The notes under the pieces: model-generated
Seen by the model: the letters and a program-made list of their open reading frames with translations, nothing else
What the model was told of the DNA's origin: nothing
Database searches by the model: none
Source: Bacteroides sp.
Lineage (GTDB): Bacteria; Bacteroidota; Bacteroidia; Bacteroidales; Muribaculaceae
Length of the DNA stretch: 64,000 bases
Assembly (NCBI GenBank): GCA_014801225.1
Contig: JAAVEO010000038.1
Location: forward strand, 26,388 to 90,387
Reading direction: 5' to 3'
Position numbers and translations under genes: made by a program
Part shown: piece by piece, positions 18,401-26,105 of the stretch
How positions within the stretch are numbered: the stretch's first letter is position 1
Layout of the letters: each line of letters begins with the position of its first letter

Positions 18401-19664
18401 TGAGACAAACCTGCCGAATGGCTATTTTATTGTCGAAACATTTGACGGCCTTTGGGGGATAACAGATAGCGAGGACATCGAAGTATTATCACCAAAATAT
18501 GATGCCATAATCTCCCTTGATGGAAACTGTCTTAAAATTCAACAGGGCAACCGATGGGGTATAATTACCTCAACCGGGGAAGTAATAGCGGCCCCTATCT
18601 ATCATTCCGTTGATAGTTTTGACGGGGAATGTTTTGTTGTTTCGAAACCTGATGAAACAAGAGGTTGGGGCTATTTGTCAGGGAAATTAGATAAAACAGG
18701 TAGACCTGTATCCGAGGTTATTTCAAATACACAGAATGGTGTCTTGATAACTAAATCCTTTGAGAAATACGGATTGGAGAAAGAAGGGAAGGTCATTGTT
18801 CCCCAAATGTACGATAACATCTCTTATTGGGGTGAGGATAAGTATATCGCACAAAAGGATAACAAATTCGGTATCATTGACAGCTGTAACAAGGTTCTTC
18901 TAAACTTCGAGTATTCTTCTATTACCCCGCTCAAAGAAGGGAAGAGTACAATCAAGAGAGGTGCCTTACAGAATGAAATTGACAGTAACCTTAAGATAGT
19001 TGAAGATTTAGTAATCGAACTTCAGGAAGGCTATAAGAAGATAAAACTTAGTGGAAAATGGGGTATCCTTAATCCTCAAGGTCAAGTTATAGTAGATTAT
19101 CAATATGATGAGATAACTACATTCAGAGGACGTTTAGTTGGAATTTTGAATGAACGTCTTATTAAACTTAACGCCTATTATCCATATCGTTTGGCTATGA
19201 AAGCCAAAAATCTTGGGATAGTCGATTCAAGAGATTTGGTTAATTCAGGAGGTGTTAAGTTTCAGATTAAAAGACGTAACAATCCAACGAAAGGGCAAGA
19301 AGAATCTGTGATTCTTATAAACTGGATGTCTTCAATGAAATATCCTATTGTTCAACTTTATGATAAAGACAAACATATTAGACGAGCTAAACATATTGAT
19401 AAACCAACAGATTTTGCTATTGGAGATACTTTTGAAGCCTCTGTAAAATCAATAATAAAAGGTTACGGAGTATCTAAAGGTAAAATAAAAGGTGTTGAAA
19501 TAGTATTGTCCAATGGTATGAAATCATATATTTTTAAAAATGATTTCAAAACATCTGGAATTGACATTACAGCAGTAAATTTGGGTGATAGTTTCAGCGT
19601 AACTAAACTTGGTTACGATGAAGAATTAGATCGTACTCAATGGAGGGTTAAGAGTAAGCATTAA
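15453..19664 (+). CDS. Giant coiled-coil / CoiA-like / WG-repeat protein
   Basis: The 1403-residue product has four parts. Residues about 14-388 form a long coiled coil. A Pro/Glu/Thr linker (about 389-420) leads to a region resembling the competence CoiA / DUF6035 nuclease-like fold: a Cys knuckle CPCC (506-509), RRLADVTARYNDIDVVFEL with Asp610 and Glu623 in PD-(D/E)XK-like positions, and HDRDIFYLINRRQVFWIL as in CoiA. The usual Gln/Lys after the Glu is Val, so activity is uncertain. From about 790 to 1230 there are WG repeats (GKWGFKFG, NRWGIITSTGEVI, GKWGILNPQGQVI). The tail (about 1280-1403) may be an OB/S1-like fold. No signal peptide or membrane helix is seen. It ends the operon; its last 11 bases lie inside a direct repeat. 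Confidence 0.8.
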   Translation: MKLLKSIFRTLFSEEISSLQKQIQSKQEALAEKETTISELRRGQRRLVAKIDTCHQEISNLKNQANTLRGTISAKDTELSAKNQRIIVLDRTLSEKKSESEHDKVLISDYRQQIDSLEVAKKELEQLIENQKQLIQENDTQTQQLENNLRLAKEQLENSISQKSALETKLQDLTQKIGEAQRIISETEKEVIEKNDSLLAKETELTELRKVEKSLEEEVNRLTGSLSESNSQMDILTSRNDLLEADKQKLQAKLNELKNQSFDEELLTALKNDVKQKQEYISGLEVDIQHLNEELSSIRNKNRESNNLLNEKIRECDDLKKELQSISAQYEAVQSTEKALAQAKARIGELENALKNAPTLSELIKRDKEIERLKSKIREYEIKIAELSKPTSDEPEQEPVQAEPSTQTGKSEPKTTTKARYRKFHFPYRKKTIAPSKDVVTVDFPIIENDNVYSQTARLIDKVFNHRSNSFITANDIFLHKSVEEMSRMRFELEEALRTGVPYLTCPCCGNMVKISSRSVGFGLKSKEVQFFTHAVKNIPCDLKRDNSYTVTIDDGDRDQNDFSYLKELRNLLANSLRTELSRSKGLSDVKDWVYINSDELPTMKRRLADVTARYNDIDVVFELVTPTTHVARVHDRDIFYLINRRQVFWILGLESIVDYNELRRSVSKDIFFTNKRNVFVFDLEAQKESKRRGELMLKCNWLDEDGAWYYQIEKNGKNGILISLDQIHFEQDSCRPYFYDADEPFYLKHPTAERPLKLSREKLKEEIIDAWNYEQQRNRAIEEMLRENRGVEAYSDGGKWGFKFGDTVFIEPVFDSKPMMLGDFAKVEKDSKFGVVNRFGEYRLQPDKDNVVLLPNGYILYASKENWYLFGVIDPLTSFASNDEVIVSTISRPSSIYHLTIGKYLFKGQQPEEFYFVGNEIFRKNNNSGKWSLWQSNGEKVTDVYWDSIEFTSEDNIKVSINGRTQILALDGTVLEEQKYKSETNLPNGYFIVETFDGLWGITDSEDIEVLSPKYDAIISLDGNCLKIQQGNRWGIITSTGEVIAAPIYHSVDSFDGECFVVSKPDETRGWGYLSGKLDKTGRPVSEVISNTQNGVLITKSFEKYGLEKEGKVIVPQMYDNISYWGEDKYIAQKDNKFGIIDSCNKVLLNFEYSSITPLKEGKSTIKRGALQNEIDSNLKIVEDLVIELQEGYKKIKLSGKWGILNPQGQVIVDYQYDEITTFRGRLVGILNERLIKLNAYYPYRLAMKAKNLGIVDSRDLVNSGGVKFQIKRRNNPTKGQEESVILINWMSSMKYPIVQLYDKDKHIRRAKHIDKPTDFAIGDTFEASVKSIIKGYGVSKGKIKGVEIVLSNGMKSYIFKNDFKTSGIDITAVNLGDSFSVTKLGYDEELDRTQWRVKSKH

Positions 19665-19729
19665 CTCAAGTACACCTTTTGGAGGTTGTGATTAGGTTGT
19701 AATTTTGCAGAGTAAAGTTGCACTAACTG
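19654..19729 (+). repeat. 76-bp direct repeat, copy 1
   Basis: The sequence from GTAAGCATTAA to GCACTAACTG recurs at 20252-20327 with four mismatches. The copy begins in the last codons of the WG-repeat gene and includes its stop. It contains TTTG (19678-19681) and TAATTTTG (19700-19707) with an 18-nt gap, which could act as a promoter. In this copy GTTGCA and TGCAAC around CTAAC make a small hairpin at the junction, and TTGGAGGTTG pairs with CAACCTCCAA, a possible operon end. Confidence 0.85.
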
Positions 19730-19808
19730 CAACCTCCAATTTTATGACATCCGACAAACAGATATGATGAAAACGGGTATGGCCCCCAAATATACGTGAT
19801 GAAAACCT

Positions 19809-19902
19809 GTAGGGGCGCTATAAATAGCGCCCGCGATGACCGCCCACAGGATTTTATTCGAGTATCCCGGGTCGATGCGGGCGCAATTTATTGCGCCCCT
19901 AC
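19809..19902. repeat. 94-bp REP/MITE-like element with palindromic ends
   Basis: The element starts GTAGGGGCGC and ends GCGCCCCTAC. Each end is itself a short hairpin (GGGCGCTATAAATAGCGCCC at the left; GGGCGCAATTTATTGCGCCC at the right). Elements of this form recur in gut Bacteroidales genomes, as I recall. Nothing is coded in it. Between the WG-repeat gene and the XRE gene (19665-19967) this repeat and the direct repeat are the only structures I see. Confidence 0.75.
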
Positions 19903-19967
19903 CGTTGCAATTTTATGATAAAGTTCGAAGTGCCGCGGAATTACCCAATCCTATAGATATGGCAATA

Positions 19968-20234
19968 TTATCCTACGGTAATTATTGGTTGACCGAAGAA
20001 TGAGGAGAGCATAGCGAGTGTGGAAAGAGTGAAATTGTGCTGGCCGCTCAGCCACTTGGTAATTTCACATGGACGCTTACCTACAGCTCTGGCAAACTCA
20101 GCCTTCGACAGGCCTTTCTGCGTCATAATGTCATATATGCGGGTGGATATTGCAAATTCCAAATCTCCCTCTGCTTTAATATGAGGAGGTATTGCCCCTA
20201 CCATGGCATCGAATGTATCGTATGCTGTTTTCAT
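19968..20234 (-). CDS. XRE-type helix-turn-helix regulator, orphan antitoxin-like
   Basis: This 88-residue protein has a single HTH_3 domain (about 38-85), with LSKAEFARAVGKRPCEITKW as the helix-turn-helix. Size and form match HigA-type antitoxins, which bind their own operator and neutralise a RelE/HigB toxin. No toxin gene is present on either side: upstream on the minus strand are a direct repeat and an IS30 remnant, so a partner may have been lost. It is the only gene between the two direct repeats and runs against the defence operon. It could alternatively be a plain regulator. Confidence 0.75.
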   Translation of the reverse strand: MKTAYDTFDAMVGAIPPHIKAEGDLEFAISTRIYDIMTQKGLSKAEFARAVGKRPCEITKWLSGQHNFTLSTLAMLSSFFGQPIITVG

Positions 20235-20251
20235 ATATCAAAGGTTTTATC

Positions 20252-20327
20252 GTAAGCATTAATTGAAGTACACCTTTTGGAGGTTGCGGTTAGGTTGTAA
20301 TTTTGCAGAGTAAAGTTGCACTAACTG
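20252..20327 (+). repeat. 76-bp direct repeat, copy 2
   Basis: This copy matches 19654-19729 at 72 of 76 positions by eye. It carries TTTG (20276-20279) and TAATTTTG (20298-20305), and ends exactly where the IS30 transposase remnant begins. The two copies bracket 522 bp holding the REP-like element and the XRE gene. Confidence 0.85.
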
Positions 20328-20507
20328 GCAAAAGGCTGTATCGAATACCATAACAAGCTCATCCGGCAGTATATCCCAAAGGGTACTGACTTCGATAACG
20401 TCTCTGACCAAATGCTGAAAGAAATAATCATCAAAATAAACAAAAGACCGAGGGTAAAACTTGGTTTTTCGTCCCCGGTCTCTGAGTTCTTCAAATTTAT
20501 TGCTTAA
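20328..20507 (+). pseudogene. IS30-family transposase remnant (C-terminal 59 residues)
   Basis: Reading the frame that ends at TAA 20505-20507 gives HNKLIRQYIPKGTDFDNV, then KINKRPRVKLGFSSPVSEFF. This is the C-terminal signature of IS30-family DDE transposases (NgLIRqYfPKg... NnRPRkxLgfxTP). The N-terminal HTH and the first two catalytic Asp residues are missing: the frame stops at the direct repeat junction. It is therefore a dead fragment. An antisense frame over it has no merit. Confidence 0.82.
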
Positions 20508-20512
20508 TTTTG
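20505..20512 (+). promoter_or_regulatory. Possible -7 box for the four-helix-bundle gene
   Basis: TAATTTTG lies 52 bases before the ATG at 20564, overlapping the stop of the IS30 remnant. No good TTG box is seen about 20 bases upstream, so the copy at 20276-20305 may be the real promoter. Confidence 0.4.
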
Positions 20513-20563
20513 CACTTGCAGGTAGAATCTGCGATTTCAACTCTAAGCCAAAATGACCAAGAA

Positions 20564-21136
20564 ATGAATAAGAGTGGTTTTATCACGTCAAAGGGTGATT
20601 ATCGTGAGCTGATAGTGTTTAAGAAAGGGGAGTGTATTTACGACCTGACATATCATTTTGCTCATAGATTTTTTAATCGAAGTGACCGTACTATCGATCA
20701 GATGATACAAGCAGCCCGTAGTTGCAAGCAAAATATCATAGAGGGATCGGCAGCTTCAAAAACATCTCGCGAAACTGAAATTAAACTATTCAATGTTGCG
20801 AAAGCAAGCCTTGATGAACTCTTAGCTGATTATGAAGATTATATTCGGGTAAGAGACTTGGCTTTATGGCCGGAACAAAAGCAGATAAAAGTCAGAGAAT
20901 TTTGCAAGAATCATAACGATTCAGCATTATATAGAAAAATTGCACCAAGTCGGAATGATGAGACATTGGCAAATCTTGCTATCACGATGATTCATCAAGA
21001 GATATACCTGCTTGTGCGTTTGATAGAGAAAGCCAAAAAAGATTTTCTTGAGAATGGCGGTATCCGTGAAGAGATGAGCCGCGCCCGAAGAGAATATCGC
21101 AACTCTACCGGGAATAAAGGAATTAATGGGAAATAA
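20564..21136 (+). CDS. Four-helix-bundle protein (S23/Avd-like, suffix-domain type)
   Basis: The 190-residue product is helical throughout. FAHRFFNRSDRTIDQMIQAARSCKQNIIEG is the typical core of the S23/IVS four-helix-bundle family (shown here only as landmark, about residues 31-60), and the C-terminal stretch matches the longer suffix-domain subtype. Relatives are coded in 23S rRNA intervening sequences and include Avd, the accessory protein of diversity-generating retroelements. Its function outside those settings is unknown. I chose ATG 20564 (MNKSGFITSKGDY) rather than an upstream in-frame ATG at 20510 inside the IS30 end. Its last codons run into GGGAAT-type tandem repeats. Confidence 0.75.
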   Translation: MNKSGFITSKGDYRELIVFKKGECIYDLTYHFAHRFFNRSDRTIDQMIQAARSCKQNIIEGSAASKTSRETEIKLFNVAKASLDELLADYEDYIRVRDLALWPEQKQIKVREFCKNHNDSALYRKIAPSRNDETLANLAITMIHQEIYLLVRLIEKAKKDFLENGGIREEMSRARREYRNSTGNKGINGK

Positions 21137-21230
21137 TGGGAATAATGGGAATAATGGGGAATAATGGGAATTAATGGGAAATAATGGGAATTAATGGGAA
21201 ATAATGGGAATTAATGGGAATAATGAGAAT
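21110..21230 (+). repeat. GGGAATAAT/GGGAATTAAT tandem repeat
   Basis: About a dozen near-identical 9-10 bp units of the form GGGAATAAT, GGGAAATAAT or GGGAATTAAT run from the last codons of the four-helix-bundle gene into the downstream region. Unit length alternates, so slippage is likely. There are no unique spacers, so this is not a CRISPR array. Confidence 0.85.
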
Positions 21231-21250
21231 TCGATGAAAAGAGCATACAT

Positions 21251-21322
21251 CTCCCTTCCCACAACCTTCCTATAATTCCCAAATCTCCCATAATTCCCAA
21301 CCTTTCCCACCTCTCCCAATTC
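21251..21322. repeat. Inverted counterpart: TTCCC-rich repeat block
   Basis: Units such as ATAATTCCCAA and TCTCCCA are degenerate reverse complements of the block at 21110-21230. Together the two could fold into a large hairpin at the 3' end of the four-helix-bundle transcript, possibly working as a terminator between convergent genes. Confidence 0.6.
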
Positions 21323-21346
21323 AAAAAAATCCCCGGCTTGTCGGAA

Positions 21347-21640
21347 TCAGCATTCGTAGTCTACGCAGGCGCGGTCCTCCTTGTGCGGACCTACGATGGC
21401 GGCGGCAGCTACGTGGGCCGGATGCTTGGCATAGACCTCTACATCGGCCATGGTGTCTACTACGGCGGTCAGAACTACATCCCAGCTTTCAGCCGGATTC
21501 TCGTTGACGGCGCTCTCTACGGAGCGAAGCACTTCAATCTTCTCGGGCAGCGCGTTGATGGCTGCCGCAAACTCGCGGGCTATGCGCAGACGATCCTCAG
21601 CGCTCCCCTTGAGCTTGAACATTACGATATGTTTTACCAT
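21347..21640 (-). CDS. Dabb (stress-responsive A/B barrel) domain protein
   Basis: The 97-residue protein begins MVKHIVMFKLKGSAED and carries the conserved ALPEKIEVLRSVESAVNE and VYAKHPAH segments of the dimeric alpha/beta barrel (Dabb) family. Members are small cytosolic dimers; some are stress-induced and others catalyse or support polyketide and aromatic reactions, so the role here is open. The family's usual length is about 100 residues, so the gene is complete. It is convergent with the four-helix-bundle gene and lies downstream of the ABC-F gene, from which a hairpin terminator separates it. Confidence 0.88.
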   Translation of the reverse strand: MVKHIVMFKLKGSAEDRLRIAREFAAAINALPEKIEVLRSVESAVNENPAESWDVVLTAVVDTMADVEVYAKHPAHVAAAAIVGPHKEDRACVDYEC

Positions 21641-21690
21641 TTTTCTTTTCCTTGTTATTGAAATAGTCCAAACAACTTCTTTGAAAAATA

Positions 21691-21733
21691 GTCCAAACTT
21701 ATTCCCTGAAATTTTTAGGAAATAAGTTTGGAC
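21691..21733 (-). terminator. Terminator after the YbiT-type ABC-F gene
   Basis: GTCCAAACTTATT (21691-21703) pairs perfectly with AATAAGTTTGGAC (21721-21733). On the minus strand the stem is followed by TATTTTT, which fits an intrinsic terminator for the gene ending at 21750. Confidence 0.75.
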
Positions 21734-21749
21734 GTTATCTTGTTATTCA

Positions 21750-23435
<1,686 letters not shown>

Positions 23436-24551
23436 TTATTCTTTGATATTCTTTATTTCCGGATAATTCGCACGCTCCACTCCTTTATTGTAGGTATTGA
23501 AGATACGTGTGGCCGAACGGTCGAAGAGTTCCCAATGTCCTCTTTGCGCTCCGGGAAGTTTGGTCACAGCCCATGAGGGCACCACCATGAAATTGGGTAA
23601 TCCCTCCGGTTTGGCAGAGAGGAAGGTGTCATAATCGGCATGTACGAATCTCGCCACACCGTCGTCTCCTCTCTCTACCCTTGCTCTCACCAAAGCGCCG
23701 CCTCGTGTGTCATTGGTTTTCATATTGGAGATAAGATTGCCGAGAGAATACACCACCAGCACATCCTTCCCCTCCTTCTCGTTGCGTACGATTTCCATCG
23801 GTTGAATCACGTGGGGATGACCTCCTATGATAAGGTCGACACCCTGATCCACAAGAAAGTCGGCCAAACTTCTCTGATTGGCATTCTCGCGAAGTACATA
23901 TTCCACTCCCCAATGTATCGCTGTCACGATAATCTCGGCGCCGGCCTCTCGGGCCTCTTTTATTTCGGCAGCCATACGCTCCCGGTCAATAAGAGCCACC
24001 TCCATCCCGTCGCGCGGTTCGATTCCATTGGTGCCGTAGGTATAATTAAGGAAAGCGAATTTAATTCCCTTTATATCCTTGATGAAAGGCACCAAAGAGT
24101 CTCTCTGCGCCACATCATGGAATGTCCCCGTATGGTCGAGACCGAGAGAGTCGAGCGCCACAAGAGTGCGACGCGCCGCTTTGTCTCCGCGATCAAGACA
24201 ATGATTATTGGCAGTCAGCATCATATCGAATCCCGCATCCTTAAGCGCCTGAGCGTAAGAGTCGGGAGCCGAGAAGCAAGGATATCCCGAATAGGTAGGG
24301 CCGCCTCCGAGCGGAACCTCCAGATTCACCACTGCATAATCAGCCTCCGTCACGGTAGGAGCGATAAGTGTGAAGCAATCGCTGTAGTCATACTTTTTCC
24401 CACCCCCTGCTTTTAGAGCGGCGTCGAGTTGTGCCTGATGCTGCATGGCATCGCCGGCGAAGAGAAGGTCAACACCGGATTTATCACCCGGAGAATCCGC
24501 TCCGGTGATAAACGATAAGAGGCTGAAGAGAAGTACGGATGAAAGTCCCAT
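23436..24551 (-). CDS. CapA family metallophosphatase-like protein
   Basis: The 371-residue product begins with a hydrophobic signal segment (VLLFSLLSFITG). The mature part has the CapA layout: LLFAGDAMQHQAQ near the start, YAVVNLEVPLGG, LTANNHCLDRG, VTAIHWGVEY, IIGGHPHVIQPMEIV and YSLGNLISN. These Asp, Asn and His residues form the calcineurin-like metal site. CapA/PgsA proteins act in poly-gamma-glutamate capsule export in Bacillus, but this branch in Bacteroidales stands alone without capB/capC, so its substrate is unknown. It probably works in the periplasm. The upstream 141 bases hold a strong G+C-rich hairpin. Confidence 0.9.
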   Translation of the reverse strand: MGLSSVLLFSLLSFITGADSPGDKSGVDLLFAGDAMQHQAQLDAALKAGGGKKYDYSDCFTLIAPTVTEADYAVVNLEVPLGGGPTYSGYPCFSAPDSYAQALKDAGFDMMLTANNHCLDRGDKAARRTLVALDSLGLDHTGTFHDVAQRDSLVPFIKDIKGIKFAFLNYTYGTNGIEPRDGMEVALIDRERMAAEIKEAREAGAEIIVTAIHWGVEYVLRENANQRSLADFLVDQGVDLIIGGHPHVIQPMEIVRNEKEGKDVLVVYSLGNLISNMKTNDTRGGALVRARVERGDDGVARFVHADYDTFLSAKPEGLPNFMVVPSWAVTKLPGAQRGHWELFDRSATRIFNTYNKGVERANYPEIKNIKE

Positions 24552-24607
24552 ATTATGGAAATAGAGTGGAGATTGGTGAGAGTGTGGAGATATAGAATTT
24601 AGTTTGA

Positions 24608-24647
24608 GCGCCGGCGTCTGCCATTGAGAAGAGGCACACGCCGGCGT
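24608..24647. terminator. G+C-rich hairpin between capA-like and DUF4270 genes
   Basis: CGCCGGCGT pairs with ACGCCGGCG, extended by TGCC/GGCA. It lies 46 bases past the DUF4270 stop. There is no clear T-run on either strand, so termination is possible but not certain. Confidence 0.4.
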
Positions 24648-24692
24648 GTATTGTAGCTATAATTTATGACTTGGGAGAAAGTTGCTTCCTTG

Positions 24693-26105
24693 TCATTTCA
24701 TGGTCTGAGTGGAATAAGTGAATACGATCACGGCGTGCTCCGTATCAAGAAGAGCCATAGCGGGAGAAAGCATATAAGGCGCACAGCGCGTCACGTAGGT
24801 AGTGACAACTCCCGTATATGAGTTGGTCTCGCTCTCTGTCACAAGATTCACGGGCACAAGAGTGAAATCCACATCATCATCCGTAATCTCTTTGCCGTTT
24901 TCCATCAGCGAGATAATATAATCGCGCATGGATGTGAAATTATATCGTCCTCGGGAGGAATCATACGAGCCCCAGAAAGAGGTCTTGTCATCCGGAATCT
25001 TGTTTTCACGGAAGAATTCATCCATCTCGGAAGTCTTCACCATCAGCAGAGTGGGGGGCAGACCGATGCCGTATTCATTCTCAATCTTATTTACCGGCAA
25101 TGCGAACGTGAGATTGCTTACGATGCCGAGACTATTGTCATGACGGTTGTAATCATCGATAATCTCCTTTGCGGGGAAAGTGATGCGCGTGACATACCCT
25201 CCCGGACTTGTCACTATCGACTTCCCCTCGGCCGCCATTCTGTGAAGCATTTCCGAAGGCTCGTAAGAGATGCAGTTGGCGCCGGTCACTTCCGGAGTAA
25301 TACGAAAAAGGGAGGTGGAATCGCGATGGGCTACAGGAGTATAGACCACCTCATCGTCTATTATCTCCTCTTTCGTAGAGGAATAATGATAATAGAGCTG
25401 GAAGTTCACCATCGAGATATTGGCGATACATCCGCGTCCGAAACTTTGCTCCACATAAATCCCCGGAAATTTCTGTGCAAACGTCTGTGGCCACTGGAAG
25501 ATAGCCGAGTTATCCTTGTAGGCCAAAAAGAGTCGGCGTGCATCCTCGTCAGGCAGTTTTACATGGATATTGATATATTTATCCTTGTAGAAAGAGCTGT
25601 CGTTCTTCGAAAGCGAAGTAAGGGTATATGTGGCTTCTCCGAGTGGCTTGGAGGCATCGTAATACCCTGTGGGGTCGAATTTATTTGAAATGTCGGAAGG
25701 AAGTTGCTTCGTGAGTGCAAACAGCTTCAGACGCTGCGGTGCCAGCGAGTCGCCCGTCAGATTTCCTCGGGCCACACTGACCACCATCTGAAGAGAATCC
25801 ACCTGAGTCGCCATTATCGAATCATTGATACCCAGGGATGTGGCCGGCATGAGTTGCCCCACGAAAGAGCATTTCAGCGTGCCGTAATTGTTGGCTGAGA
25901 TTCTTCCGAGAAGATTGGTAGTGGAACGGGAGTCAAACTGCTCCTGATATACGGATCTTCCTCTCAAGTTATGCTCCAGAGAGTCCACAGTGATAGTCAC
26001 CTCCCCTTGCGAGAGGCTCGACCCGATACCCGATACGTCATCGTCGCACGCCTGCAACAATAGCAATGCTGCAGCGGGAATAGCCAGATATCTGCTGCGC
26101 TTCAT
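24693..26105 (-). CDS. DUF4270 lipoprotein
   Basis: The 470-residue protein has a lipoprotein signal ending LLLQAC and then DDDVSGIGSS, with the acidic residues after Cys that favour surface export in Bacteroidetes. The body matches DUF4270 as I know it: a beta-rich fold with TLKCSFVGQLMPATS near the N-terminus. Its function is unknown. Its start codon directly abuts the stop of the starch-synthase-like gene, so the pair is co-transcribed and translation is probably coupled. This gene order (DUF4270 next to a glycogen-synthase-like gene and panC) recurs in Bacteroidales. Confidence 0.87.
   Translation of the reverse strand: MKRSRYLAIPAAALLLLQACDDDVSGIGSSLSQGEVTITVDSLEHNLRGRSVYQEQFDSRSTTNLLGRISANNYGTLKCSFVGQLMPATSLGINDSIMATQVDSLQMVVSVARGNLTGDSLAPQRLKLFALTKQLPSDISNKFDPTGYYDASKPLGEATYTLTSLSKNDSSFYKDKYINIHVKLPDEDARRLFLAYKDNSAIFQWPQTFAQKFPGIYVEQSFGRGCIANISMVNFQLYYHYSSTKEEIIDDEVVYTPVAHRDSTSLFRITPEVTGANCISYEPSEMLHRMAAEGKSIVTSPGGYVTRITFPAKEIIDDYNRHDNSLGIVSNLTFALPVNKIENEYGIGLPPTLLMVKTSEMDEFFRENKIPDDKTSFWGSYDSSRGRYNFTSMRDYIISLMENGKEITDDDVDFTLVPVNLVTESETNSYTGVVTTYVTRCAPYMLSPAMALLDTEHAVIVFTYSTQTMK

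Noticed and set aside
20259-20540. Minus-strand 93-codon frame near the XRE gene, as a possible toxin partner
   Set aside because: It is the antisense of the IS30 transposase remnant (plus-strand reading gives the IS30 C-terminal signature) and shows no toxin features.
20564-21136. Diversity-generating retroelement (Avd-like protein with repeats)
   Set aside because: No reverse transcriptase, template repeat or variable-repeat target is present nearby.
21110-21322. CRISPR array
   Set aside because: The units are 9-10 bp and tandem, with no unique spacers, and no cas genes are present.
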